From the NCBI GenBank assembly GCA_947577075.1, contig CANPTW010000016.1, forward strand, positions 1 through 55,088: a stretch of 55,088 bases of DNA, given 5' to 3'. Below are positions 7,391-15,255 of the stretch, one piece after another. Each line of letters opens with the position of its first letter. The stretch's first letter is position 1. This stretch comes from an uncultured Oscillibacter sp. (GTDB lineage: Bacteria > Bacillota > Clostridia > Oscillospirales > Oscillospiraceae). Under the pieces are notes generated by a model. That model did not search any database and was not told where the DNA came from. It was given only the letters and a program-made list of their open reading frames with translations. The translations under genes and the position numbers were made by a program.

Positions 7391-9055
7391 TTATTCCGCC
7401 GCGCTGTAGCGGTCATAGGCGTCCTGGTAAACCTGAATGAGGTCGTCCATGCCGCACTTTTTACTGAGGTATTCCTTGTACTCGGCCCACTCCTGGTCGG
7501 TGGGGCCGCCGTCCCGGAGCCAAAGGCCCTCCTGCTCCTTGACCGCCTGCTCGAAGTCGGTCTTGTGCCAGTCGATGGTCTCCATCTCCATGCCGGTGAA
7601 CACGCAGTCCACGGGGTAGAAGCTGGTATCCTGCACATAGGGCATCCAGAACTGGTCCAGATCCGTCAGGCGCTCGATGGCCCGGTCCTCCATGTAGAAC
7701 ACGCCGCTGTAGTACTCCGCCAGAATGAGCTTGGGGCCGTAGACCTCGTAGAGGTTCCGGAGTTCCCCGGCGCTCTTGCCGTACTGGGATCGAGCCTCGT
7801 CCTCGGTGATGGAAAGCCACATGCCCTTCTCGTCCTGGCCGGTGAAGAAGACGCCCTTGGGGCCGTACTGGAGCTGCATGACGGTCTCGCCGTCGTACCA
7901 CTGGTCGAAGAATTTCAGCAGGTTGATGGGGCTTTTGCATTTGTTGGTGATGCACAGGTCCCCGGACTTGATGGGAGAGCCCGGGCGGATGGTCACGCCG
8001 CAGACGCCCTCGTACTCCGTGCCCTTGGGCCCGGTGAGGGGCGGCAGGAAGACATAGTCCTTCGCATAGTCGCCCATGAGCTCCTCGATGTACCACCAGG
8101 TGGAAACGCCCACGTAGCCCTGCTGGCACTTGGCGATCAGCTGGCTGTCGCTCTGGGAGAACATCTCCACGTCCATGAGGCCCTCGGCATACCAGTCGTG
8201 GAAATAGGTGAGGCAGTCCCGGTAGGCGTCGGAGGCACAGACGAATTCCACGGTCCCGTCGCTTTTCAGGTGGATGTCGTTGATGACGTCGTTGGGCCAG
8301 TTGGTGAACCCGAAGCCGGAGTAGAAAATGTTCTGTCCCCAGCACCATTCGTCAAAGCCCGTGGTCATGGGGAGCGTGGACCCGGGGGCGTTGCCGTAGA
8401 ATTTGGCGGACATGTCGTTGTCCTTGAAGGCTTTCAGCGCGTCGTGGAGCTCATCCAAAGAAGTGGGCACGGGAAGGCCCAGGTCGTCCAACCAAGCCTT
8501 GTTGATCATGCTGTACTGGGGCACGGAGAAGATGGAATAGGCCTCGTCCATGGGGGCCCCGATGCCCGCGGTGGTCATCTGCTCGCCGGAGGGCAGGCCG
8601 TAGATTTTGCCGTCCTCCTGGGTGACCGCTGCCCGGATCTCCGGGTGGTCTTCCAGGATGGCGCAGAGGTTGGGCATGATGTCCGGGGTCAGGTAGGGCG
8701 TCAGGTCCAGGAAGGTGCCGTCGTCGCCGTAGCGGGCCAGGTCGTAGTTGGAGAAGCCCACGCCCATGAAGGCGTCCGGGTACTGCCCGCCGGTGATGCG
8801 GATGTTCACCTGCTCCGCCAGGGAGTCGCTCATAGTCTCCCAGTTGATCTTGACCCCGGCACTCTCCTGGAGGCTGTCCAGGACCTCATGGTTGTCATAG
8901 CCCTTGGACAGGGCGGACATGCCGCCCATGATGTCAAATTCAGTTTGCTCCGTATTGGGGTTGACCGTTCCGTCGTTGACGTTGACCACCAGGCCGCTGG
9001 AGCAGCCGGTCAGGAGGAACAGCGCCAAAAGTGCGGCCAAAAGTTTTATTTTCAT
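7391..9055 (-). CDS. Sugar-binding lipoprotein of the ABC importer (LplA-like)
   Basis: The 554-residue protein begins MKIKLLAALLALFLLTGCSS, a lipoprotein signal with the lipobox LTGC, so it is anchored outside the membrane. The length and the acidic, aromatic-rich body match the large family-1 binding proteins that partner with LplB/LplC permeases. It lies between the permease genes and the ATPase gene and should capture the sucrose or fructo-oligosaccharide used by the operon. The ligand cannot be read from the sequence. Confidence 0.9.
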   Translation of the reverse strand: MKIKLLAALLALFLLTGCSSGLVVNVNDGTVNPNTEQTEFDIMGGMSALSKGYDNHEVLDSLQESAGVKINWETMSDSLAEQVNIRITGGQYPDAFMGVGFSNYDLARYGDDGTFLDLTPYLTPDIMPNLCAILEDHPEIRAAVTQEDGKIYGLPSGEQMTTAGIGAPMDEAYSIFSVPQYSMINKAWLDDLGLPVPTSLDELHDALKAFKDNDMSAKFYGNAPGSTLPMTTGFDEWCWGQNIFYSGFGFTNWPNDVINDIHLKSDGTVEFVCASDAYRDCLTYFHDWYAEGLMDVEMFSQSDSQLIAKCQQGYVGVSTWWYIEELMGDYAKDYVFLPPLTGPKGTEYEGVCGVTIRPGSPIKSGDLCITNKCKSPINLLKFFDQWYDGETVMQLQYGPKGVFFTGQDEKGMWLSITEDEARSQYGKSAGELRNLYEVYGPKLILAEYYSGVFYMEDRAIERLTDLDQFWMPYVQDTSFYPVDCVFTGMEMETIDWHKTDFEQAVKEQEGLWLRDGGPTDQEWAEYKEYLSKKCGMDDLIQVYQDAYDRYSAAE

Positions 9056-9090
9056 TGCGATTCCTCATTTCATACGATTCATCGATTACA

Positions 9091-9184
9091 GCAGACTGCG
9101 TTGCCGTGTGGCAATCTGCCGTAACCAACCGACTTCAGAGCGTGAAAAAGTTCTTTTTGGTTACTTTTTCTTACAAGAAAAAGT
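9091..9184 (-). repeat. Two intergenic hairpins inside the sugar operon
   Basis: Between permease and binding-protein genes are a hairpin at 9091-9119 (GCAGA/TCTGC outside TTGCC/GGCAA) and a perfect 10-bp inverted repeat at 9163-9184 (ACTTTTTCTT/AAGAAAAAGT, 2-nt loop). Such structures often stabilise the downstream part of a sugar-operon mRNA so that the binding protein is made in excess over the permeases. That role is inference. Confidence 0.5.
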
Positions 9185-9187
9185 GAC

Positions 9188-10087
9188 TCAGCCCTTGACG
9201 GCCCCGGCCATGAAGCCCTTCTCAAAGTGCTTCTGGACGAAGGGATAGATGACCAGCATGGGCACCGCCGCCACGATCATGGAGCAGAATTTCAAAAGCT
9301 CCGTCAGCTTGTTCAGCTCCGCATAGCCGCCGGAGATCGTCGCCGCCTGGGACGCAGAGGCAGAGCTCTTGATGAGGATATTCCTCATCACCAGCGGCAA
9401 GGGGGTCCCCTTGCCGCCCAGGTAGATCAGGGCGGTGAACCAGTCGTTCCAATAGGCCACCATGGAGAAGACCACCATGACCGCCATAATGGGCATGGAC
9501 AGCGGGATTACCACGCTGAAAAAGGTCCGCAGCTTGGAACAGCCGTCAATTTCGCTGGCCTCGATCAGGTCGTGGGGAATGGAGTTTTGGAAGTAGTTGC
9601 GGACAATAATCATGTTGCCCACGGCCACGCCGCCGGGGAGAAACAGCGACCACATGCTGCCCGTCAGTCCCGTGGCCTTCACCACCAAATAGGTGGGCAC
9701 CAGGCCGCCGCCGAAGTACATGGTGATAAGGAAGAAAACGCTGAGGAGCTTCCGCCCCGGCAGGTCCCGCTGGGCCAGGGGATAGGCGGTGATGTACAGC
9801 ATCAGGACCGAGAAGACGGTGCCGATGACCGTATATTTCACGGAGTTCAGGAAGCCCGCCACAATGTTCTTCTCCGCGAAGACCGCCTTGTACCCGTCCA
9901 GGGTGAAGCCGCTGGGGAGCAGGAAGGTCTTTCCGGCGTACACCTCGTAGGGGTCGGAGAAGGAGGCCACCAGAACATAGTACAGGGGATAGGCCACGAT
10001 AATCAAGACCACCGCGCAGATGGCCACCAGAATGATGTCGCTGGTCCGCTCGGACATGCCGGTAGACAGGTCTTTTTTCTTTGCCAT
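9188..10087 (-). CDS. Sugar ABC transporter permease (LplC/YtcP-like)
   Basis: The 299-residue membrane protein has six predicted segments and the family permease EAA-like loop (DLIEASEIDGCSKLRTFF, which contains EASEIDG). The C-terminus VQKHFEKGFMAGAVKG is typical of LplC-type permeases. It follows the partner permease by 15 bp with a strong ribosome site. It forms the second half of the channel for the sugar handled by this operon. Confidence 0.93.
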   Translation of the reverse strand: MAKKKDLSTGMSERTSDIILVAICAVVLIIVAYPLYYVLVASFSDPYEVYAGKTFLLPSGFTLDGYKAVFAEKNIVAGFLNSVKYTVIGTVFSVLMLYITAYPLAQRDLPGRKLLSVFFLITMYFGGGLVPTYLVVKATGLTGSMWSLFLPGGVAVGNMIIVRNYFQNSIPHDLIEASEIDGCSKLRTFFSVVIPLSMPIMAVMVVFSMVAYWNDWFTALIYLGGKGTPLPLVMRNILIKSSASASQAATISGGYAELNKLTELLKFCSMIVAAVPMLVIYPFVQKHFEKGFMAGAVKG

Positions 10088-10102
10088 TTCGTTCTGCCTC
10101 CT

Positions 10103-11077
10103 TTACACAAATTCCACGTCCGACGCCTTGGACGCGATCTTGTTGACAATCAGCAAGAGGACGATATTCACCGCCGTGTTGAATAGGCCCACGGCTGTCG
10201 AGTAGCTGTACTTGGCGCTCTCAATGCCCTGCTGGTAGACGTAGACGGCAATGACGTCGGAGGTCGCCTTGTTCAGGTCCGTCTGGAGCAGCCACACCTT
10301 CTCAAAGCCCACGTTCATGAGGCCGCCCGCCGCCATGATGAGGTTCAGAATCGCCATGGGCAAAAGCTCCGGGATGTCGATGTTCAAAATCCGCTGGAAC
10401 ACCGACGCGCCGTCAATCTTGGCCGCCTCGTAGAGGCCCGGGTCCACGTTGGCCAGGGTGGCCAGGTAGATGATGCACCCCCACCCGGCGTCCTGCCAGA
10501 TGCCGGAGGCGATGTAGATGGTGCGGAAGGCCGAGGACTGGGTGAGGAAATCAATCTGGGTCCCCAGAATCAGGTTCAAAAGTCCGCCGGAGGGGCTGAG
10601 GAAGATGCGGATCATACCGCAGATGACCATGACGGAGATGAAGTGGGGCGCGTAAAGCACCGTCTGGACCACCCGCTTGAACTTGTGGAACCGGAGCTGG
10701 TTGATGATGAGGGACAGGATGATGGGAATGGGGAAGCTCCACAGCAGGCTGAACAGGCTGATCAGGACGGTGTTCTTAATCATCCGCCAGCAGGTGGGGG
10801 AGCTGAAGAACCGTTGGAACCAGTACCAGCCCACCCATTCGCTGCCCATGTAGCCCTTGCTGGCCTTGAAATCCCGGAAGGCAATCTGGATGCCGTACAT
10901 GGGGATGTACTTGTAAACGAAGGTCAGGACCACGGGAATCAGCAGCAGGGCGTAGAGCTGCCAGTTGTCCAGGATGCGCCGACCCAGGGTCCGCCCCGGC
11001 CGCCGGGCAAGGGCGGCGGAGCCCGCGCCGGAGATGCGGTCGCCCGCGTAGGTCACGGGCTGAGGTGTCGTTTTCAT
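10103..11077 (-). CDS. Sugar ABC transporter permease (LplB/YteP-like)
   Basis: The 324-residue protein is the first gene of the sugar operon. It begins MKTTPQPVTYAGDRISGA, then has a short cytoplasmic tail and six membrane segments with the loop YEAAKIDGASVFQRILNIDI (EAA motif EAAKIDGA). The ATG at 11077 was chosen because AGGAAGTGAG precedes it; an 80-codon in-frame upstream extension runs through the leader and operators and lacks family similarity. It pairs with the next permease. Confidence 0.92.
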   Translation of the reverse strand: MKTTPQPVTYAGDRISGAGSAALARRPGRTLGRRILDNWQLYALLLIPVVLTFVYKYIPMYGIQIAFRDFKASKGYMGSEWVGWYWFQRFFSSPTCWRMIKNTVLISLFSLLWSFPIPIILSLIINQLRFHKFKRVVQTVLYAPHFISVMVICGMIRIFLSPSGGLLNLILGTQIDFLTQSSAFRTIYIASGIWQDAGWGCIIYLATLANVDPGLYEAAKIDGASVFQRILNIDIPELLPMAILNLIMAAGGLMNVGFEKVWLLQTDLNKATSDVIAVYVYQQGIESAKYSYSTAVGLFNTAVNIVLLLIVNKIASKASDVEFV

Positions 11078-11246
11078 GAGGCTCACTTCCTTTTTGAAAT
11101 TGGAGTTCGGACGGTTGAAAATGGCGCCTCCTTTCTCCATGCCGCCGGGCATTCCATTTGCAAATAACGTTTCATATTGTTTTCTAAAAAGGCAGCCCTT
11201 CGGCTGTCCCTCACGTTTTCGTGAAACGTTATCTTTCATTAGTGCC

Positions 11247-11275
11247 ATCATAGCAAGGCGGTGAACGCCTGTCAA
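11247..11275 (-). promoter_or_regulatory. Promoter of the sugar operon
   Basis: TTGACA (11275-11270) and TATGAT (11252-11247) on the minus strand are 17 bp apart. Transcription would start near 11240, just before the operator-like palindrome at 11213-11229. Confidence 0.8.
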
Positions 11276-11385
11276 GGCCATTCCTACCCAAAATCTTGAT
11301 TTCTTCGATTTTGACAAGTCAAAGCGCCAGTTTTTGATATTTTGAACAAATCGTAACGTTTCATGAAGAAAATCATGAAATCCTC

Positions 11386-11415
11386 TTTACATTTCATGGG
11401 CCGATCTGCTATGAT
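11386..11415 (+). promoter_or_regulatory. Promoter of the LacI-family regulator gene
   Basis: TTTACA (11386-11391) and TATGAT (11410-11415) are 18 bp apart. The start site would lie about 70 bp before the lacI ATG, and the palindrome at 11453-11470 falls in the leader, which suggests autoregulation. Confidence 0.65.
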
Positions 11416-11492
11416 AAGGCCAGCTTGAGAATATCCCGCTCAAAAACGAAATTATGTGAAATGTTTCATATAAGAAATTGAGGTAACTGCCC

Positions 11493-12473
11493 ATGAAGAA
11501 AACCATGCCGACCATGAAGGATGTCGCCCAGGAGGCCGGGGTGGCCCTGGGCACCGTGTCCAAGGTGTTCAACGGAATTCCCGTAGGCGAAAGCTACCGC
11601 GCCAAGGTGGAGGCCGCCGCCCGGAAGCTGGGCTATGAGGTGAACCAGTACGCCCGGGGCCTCCGGGCCGGGACCACCTCCACCGTGGCCCTGATTCTGC
11701 CGGGAGTGGACCATCCCTTCTTCTCCCTCCTGGCCCAGCACGTCTGCGCGGCGCTGCTCCAGCGGAACTACCGGATGCTCCTCTATGTCACCGCCGCCCA
11801 GCCCGAGGCGGAGCGGGAATGCGTGGGCATGGTCCGCCAGAACAAGGCGGACGGCGTCATTGCCCTGACCTACAATCAGCTGGAGGCGGTGGAGGGCCTC
11901 CCCTTCGTCAGCATCGACCGCTGCCTGGGGCCCGGCATCCCCTGCGTGGCTTCGGACAACTACGCCGGGGGGCGCATGGCGGCGGAGAAGCTGCTGGAGC
12001 TGGGCTGCGCCCACCCGGCCTTCCTGCGGGTGGGCTCCCCCAACCTCAGCGAGACTGACAAGCGGGGGGACGGCTTTGAATCCCTCTGCCGGGCCCGGCA
12101 GGTCCCCTATGAGATGCTCCGCCTGGACGACGGCGCGGAGGAGGCCCAGTTCCGGGAGTTCTTCTCCGCCCACATGACCGGCGGAAGGCTGGACATTGAC
12201 GGCATTTTCTGCTCCACCGACCTGCTGGCCTACCGCATCAAGGCCATGCTGGAGGGCCTGGGCCTCCGGGTGCCGGAGGATGTGCAGATCGTCGGCTTTG
12301 ACGGCATCCGCCAGTTCGGGACCGGAGAGCTGTTCTGCTCCACCATCGTCCAGCCCGTGCAGAAGATCGCCGAGACCTGCGTGGACCTGCTGCTGACTAA
12401 GGACCGGAGCAATATTCCGGCCCTGGTCTGCCTTCCGGTGCGCTATGCCCCCGGCGGGACCACCAGAGAATAG
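11493..12473 (+). CDS. LacI-family transcriptional repressor of the sugar operon
   Basis: The 326-residue regulator has an N-terminal helix-turn-helix (MKDVAQEAGVALGTVSKVFN) with a hinge helix, then a periplasmic-binding-like effector domain (VALILPGVDHPFFSLLAQHV). It is transcribed away from the sucrose/fructan operon, and palindromes between them suit a LacI dimer, so it is likely the local repressor released by the imported sugar. The C-terminal tail (CLPVRYAPGGTTRE) is typical of the family. The effector is not evident. Confidence 0.92.
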   Translation: MKKTMPTMKDVAQEAGVALGTVSKVFNGIPVGESYRAKVEAAARKLGYEVNQYARGLRAGTTSTVALILPGVDHPFFSLLAQHVCAALLQRNYRMLLYVTAAQPEAERECVGMVRQNKADGVIALTYNQLEAVEGLPFVSIDRCLGPGIPCVASDNYAGGRMAAEKLLELGCAHPAFLRVGSPNLSETDKRGDGFESLCRARQVPYEMLRLDDGAEEAQFREFFSAHMTGGRLDIDGIFCSTDLLAYRIKAMLEGLGLRVPEDVQIVGFDGIRQFGTGELFCSTIVQPVQKIAETCVDLLLTKDRSNIPALVCLPVRYAPGGTTRE

Positions 12474-12487
12474 AGGAGGCGGACGGA

Positions 12488-13063
12488 TTGGCCAGCGAGT
12501 ATTTGAAGTGGAAATACCGAAACGTTCAGCCGGAAAAAGCCGTGGAGCTGACAAAAAAACAGCGCCGCCGGAACTGGTGGCACTATCACAAGTGGCATGT
12601 CTTCATCGGCGCGGCGGTGGCCCTCGTCACGGTGGACTGGATCTGGAATGTCCTGACCCGGGTGACGCCGGATTATCAGATCGCCTATGTAGGCTCCATC
12701 CCCCTCTCCGAGGGGGATGGAGCCAGCTGGGAAGCCCAGCTGGCCGCTTTCGGCACGGACTGCAACGGAGACGGAAAGGTGGTCGTTCAGCTGAATCAGT
12801 ACCTCTCATCCCAGGAGGACGTCATGGTTGCCGCCGCCGCCAACGTGAAGCTCCTGGCGGACCTGGACAGTCGGGAAAGCTATTTTTTCCTGCTGGAGGA
12901 CCCGGAGAAATTCCAGACGGATTATGAAGTTTTGGAAGAGGACTGGTTCCCTGTGGAGGGCGGTCTGTATCTGGCCCGGCGGGCCTTCTGGGAGGACCGG
13001 ACGGCGGAGTACATGGACGAATGTGACGCCCTGTGGGCGCGGCTTTTGAAGGAGGCGGCTTGA
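12488..13063 (+). CDS. Hypothetical protein with one membrane helix
   Basis: The 191-residue protein starts with TTG at 12488, 14 bp after lacI, behind AGGAGGCGGA. It has a basic cytoplasmic tail (ELTKKQRRRNWWHYHKWHV), a single membrane helix near residues 37-57 (VFIGAAVALVTVDWIWNVL) and a larger outside domain without a motif I recognise. It abuts a lipoprotein gene and a polytopic membrane protein, so all three probably form one envelope unit. I assign no function. Confidence 0.8.
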   Translation: MASEYLKWKYRNVQPEKAVELTKKQRRRNWWHYHKWHVFIGAAVALVTVDWIWNVLTRVTPDYQIAYVGSIPLSEGDGASWEAQLAAFGTDCNGDGKVVVQLNQYLSSQEDVMVAAAANVKLLADLDSRESYFFLLEDPEKFQTDYEVLEEDWFPVEGGLYLARRAFWEDRTAEYMDECDALWARLLKEAA

Positions 13064-13654
13064 ATGAAAACGCGGTGGAAAGCGGCGCTCTGCCTGTTGG
13101 GCCTGCTGTGCCTGACCGGGTGCGGCGCGTCCGCCCCGGAGACGGCGGCGGACGGGACGGCCTGGAGCGAGGACTGGGTCACAGTCGGAAATGTCGTCGG
13201 CGTGGAAACCCCGGAGGGTCTGACCGCCCGTGAGAACAGCGACGCCCTGTCGGCCAAGGGGATGTACTACGCCACCTGGTCCCTGGGCGAGGCGGAGGAG
13301 GTCCTGAATGAGGACGGAGAGGCCGCCCAGGTTTACGACGCTCAGGTCTACCTCCTGCTGGCGGGCTATGACAGCACCGCCAAGGCGGAGGAAGCGGCGG
13401 CGGAATGGCTGGACATGGCCTATGAACAGTACGCTGTGGACACGGAAGCCGTGGAAACCCGCAATGGGCAGGAATACACCGTCATAACCTACACCTATAC
13501 ATCGGAAACCAACCCCTACGCCTGGGGTGTCTCCGCTTTTGGAGCCTATGGAAACTATGCCGTCAGTGTGGAGCTGTCCTGCCGAGAGGCCTTCTACGGC
13601 AACGCCCTGGAGATCCTGGCAAACTTCCTGGACCACTGCCACTACGCGGCCTGA
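13064..13654 (+). CDS. Hypothetical lipoprotein
   Basis: The 196-residue protein has a lipoprotein signal with lipobox LTGC (LLGLLCLTGCGAS). The mature part is acidic with no recognised domain. The ATG directly follows the stop codon of the preceding gene, so the two are co-translated. It may work outside the membrane with the single-helix protein upstream. Confidence 0.82.
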   Translation: MKTRWKAALCLLGLLCLTGCGASAPETAADGTAWSEDWVTVGNVVGVETPEGLTARENSDALSAKGMYYATWSLGEAEEVLNEDGEAAQVYDAQVYLLLAGYDSTAKAEEAAAEWLDMAYEQYAVDTEAVETRNGQEYTVITYTYTSETNPYAWGVSAFGAYGNYAVSVELSCREAFYGNALEILANFLDHCHYAA

Positions 13655-13669
13655 GAGGAGGAGCAGACG

Positions 13670-14416
13670 ATGGGATTGTTATTCGCTGAAGACCCCCATT
13701 TTGATGAAACGGAGCGTCAGACGGGCTTTTACCGCTACCGCCAGCTGCTGTCCACCCGCTTCGGGCGGTGGTGGAAGACGAACCTTTTGACCCTGGCGGG
13801 CCTCGCGCCCCTGACGGCGGGAATCTCTTACGCCGTCCTGTCCTCCAGCGTGCTGGTGCTGCTCCCCTGCTCCCTCCTGGGCGGCATGGTCGCCGGGCCC
13901 TTCCTGGCGGGGATGTACGACGCCGTCCTCCGGGGCCTCCGGGACGACCCCAGGCCCTGGTGGGACTGCTATAAGCAGTCCTGGAGGCAGAACTGGAGGG
14001 GCAGCCTGATTCCCGGGGCCCTGCTGGGGCTGTTCGCCGGAGCGTGCGCTTTTATGGCCATGCTCTTCTGGTGGGCGGAGCGGTCCCCCTCCCTGGGGAC
14101 GGTGGCGATATACCTGTTCGCCGTGCTGGTGGTGCTGATGGTCAATACGCTCTATTGGCCCCAGCTGGTGCTGTTCCGACAGAAGGCGTCCGTCCGGCTG
14201 CGGAACTGTCTGCTGTTCTGCGCGAAATACCTCTGGCGGGTCCTGGGGGCGGGGCTTTTGCAGCTGGGGTATCTGGCGGTATTCGTGCTGTTTGCTCCCT
14301 GGACGCTGTTGCTGGTTCCGATTCTTGGGGTGTGGTACATTCTCTTTCTGTCGCAGTTTTTGATCTATGAGCAGATGGATGAGGCGTTTGAAATTGAAGA
14401 AATGTTTAAAGAATAA
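13670..14416 (+). CDS. Polytopic membrane protein, possibly YesL-like
   Basis: The 248-residue protein has about five or six membrane segments, a soluble N-terminus (MGLLFAEDPHFDETERQTGF) and an acidic C-terminal tail. Its layout recalls the YesL (DUF624) proteins that often sit beside LplABC sugar importers. The link is weak, resting on topology and neighbourhood. It is the last gene of the set that begins with lacI; no clear terminator follows in the 150-bp gap. Confidence 0.78.
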   Translation: MGLLFAEDPHFDETERQTGFYRYRQLLSTRFGRWWKTNLLTLAGLAPLTAGISYAVLSSSVLVLLPCSLLGGMVAGPFLAGMYDAVLRGLRDDPRPWWDCYKQSWRQNWRGSLIPGALLGLFAGACAFMAMLFWWAERSPSLGTVAIYLFAVLVVLMVNTLYWPQLVLFRQKASVRLRNCLLFCAKYLWRVLGAGLLQLGYLAVFVLFAPWTLLLVPILGVWYILFLSQFLIYEQMDEAFEIEEMFKE

Positions 14417-14512
14417 ACTGTCTATCAAACTGCTTAAGAAATCATGGCCAGACATAAAGTGGGCGCATAGCGAACTTTCCTTTGCGGGGAAAATTGTGCT
14501 GCAAGCTTGCGG

Positions 14513-14541
14513 TTGATTCTTACAGCGGATTTGGGTATAGT
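14513..14541 (+). promoter_or_regulatory. Promoter of the toxin-antitoxin pair
   Basis: TTGATT (14513-14518) and TATAGT (14536-14541) are 17 bp apart, 25 bp before the antitoxin ATG. Confidence 0.6.
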
Positions 14542-14566
14542 ATGAGTTAGAAAGGAGCTGAACGTC

Positions 14567-14827
14567 ATGCCGAATATCAAACCGATTTCCGACCTGCGCA
14601 ACTACAGCGAGGTACTGCACGATGTGGCCGCAGGCGCGCCCGTCTTTCTCACGAAGAACGGACGCGGCAAATACGCAATCGTGGATATCCAGGACTATGA
14701 AAAAAGTCAGGCGACGCTGCGGCTCCTGAACGAGCTGGCGAAGGGCCGGAAATCCGGCGAAACCGAGGGCTGGCTGTCCTCCGAGGAAATGCGGGAGTTT
14801 TTCCGGGCAAAGGCAAATGAGGCATAA
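14567..14827 (+). CDS. Antitoxin, Phd/YefM family
   Basis: The 86-residue protein has the Phd/YefM fold start (IKPISDLRNYSEVLHDV) and the strand YAIVDIQDYEK, followed by a C-terminal helix (SSEEMREFFRAKANEA) that would wrap the toxin. It should neutralise the toxin encoded next and repress its own promoter as a complex. It has a strong ribosome site (AAAGGAG) and its last codons overlap the toxin start. Confidence 0.9.
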   Translation: MPNIKPISDLRNYSEVLHDVAAGAPVFLTKNGRGKYAIVDIQDYEKSQATLRLLNELAKGRKSGETEGWLSSEEMREFFRAKANEA

Positions 14828-15143
14828 GATTTATTACTCAATGGAATCCCGCCGGGATCTAAACGAGATATGGGCTTATATCGCGTCTGAGCTGCAAAAC
14901 ATCTCTGCCGCAGAGTGGGTTGTTATCGGTATTCTGGACGCTGTCCAGCAGCTTGAAGACTTTGCGGAGCTCGGCGCTCCGTTATCTTCTATCGCCGGCG
15001 TGGAAGGCGGCTTTCAATTCCTCGTTATGGGGAATTTCCTCACTTTTTATCGAATAGAAAATGGCAAGGTCTACATCGACCGGATCCTATACGGCCGTCG
15101 TGACTATCTGCAGATTTTATTCGGGAACACAGAGGATACATAA
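14817..15143 (+). CDS. Toxin, RelE/ParE family
   Basis: The 108-residue protein overlaps the antitoxin gene by 11 bp. It has the RelE/ParE pattern: a helical hairpin (SRRDLNEIWAYIASELQN), a central FLVMGNFLTFYRIENGKVYI sheet and the C-terminal ILYGRRDYLQILFG strand and helix. The RRDY/YGRRD region is typical of ParE/RelE-type toxins. Whether it cuts mRNA or poisons gyrase cannot be read from the sequence. Confidence 0.88.
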   Translation: MRHKIYYSMESRRDLNEIWAYIASELQNISAAEWVVIGILDAVQQLEDFAELGAPLSSIAGVEGGFQFLVMGNFLTFYRIENGKVYIDRILYGRRDYLQILFGNTEDT

Positions 15144-15255
15144 TCCGCTTTTTATTTTGGTATTGGCTGACTACTATTCTATGAAATTTGTATTTAAATT
15201 GTTTCGGAGCGCCGAAACACTACACCCCCAGGGAAAATTCTCAGGAGGGCGGGAT

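Larger units (their letters stand above)
11166..11470. promoter_or_regulatory. Cluster of LacI-type operator-like sites in the divergent spacer
   Basis: The decamer AACGTTTCAT or a close variant occurs at 11166-11175, 11221-11230 (inverted) and 11355-11364. Palindromic forms are ACGTTT-5 bp-AAACGT at 11213-11229, TTTCATGA-6 bp-TCATGAAA at 11359-11380, and TATGTGAAATGTTTCATA at 11453-11470. One lies just downstream of the sugar promoter, one upstream of the lacI promoter and one in the lacI leader. Their placement fits repression of both units by the adjacent LacI protein; binding is inferred. Confidence 0.6.

Noticed and set aside
6194..9124. 976-codon plus-strand open frame opposite the ABC transporter genes
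   Set aside because: It is the shadow of GC-rich genes on the minus strand with clear domains; the translation is His/Gly/Val-rich with no motif and no ribosome site.
15061..15255. N-terminal extension of the zinc-ribbon membrane protein
   Set aside because: It overlaps the toxin gene, lacks a ribosome site, and a strong AGGAGG precedes the internal ATG at 15256.
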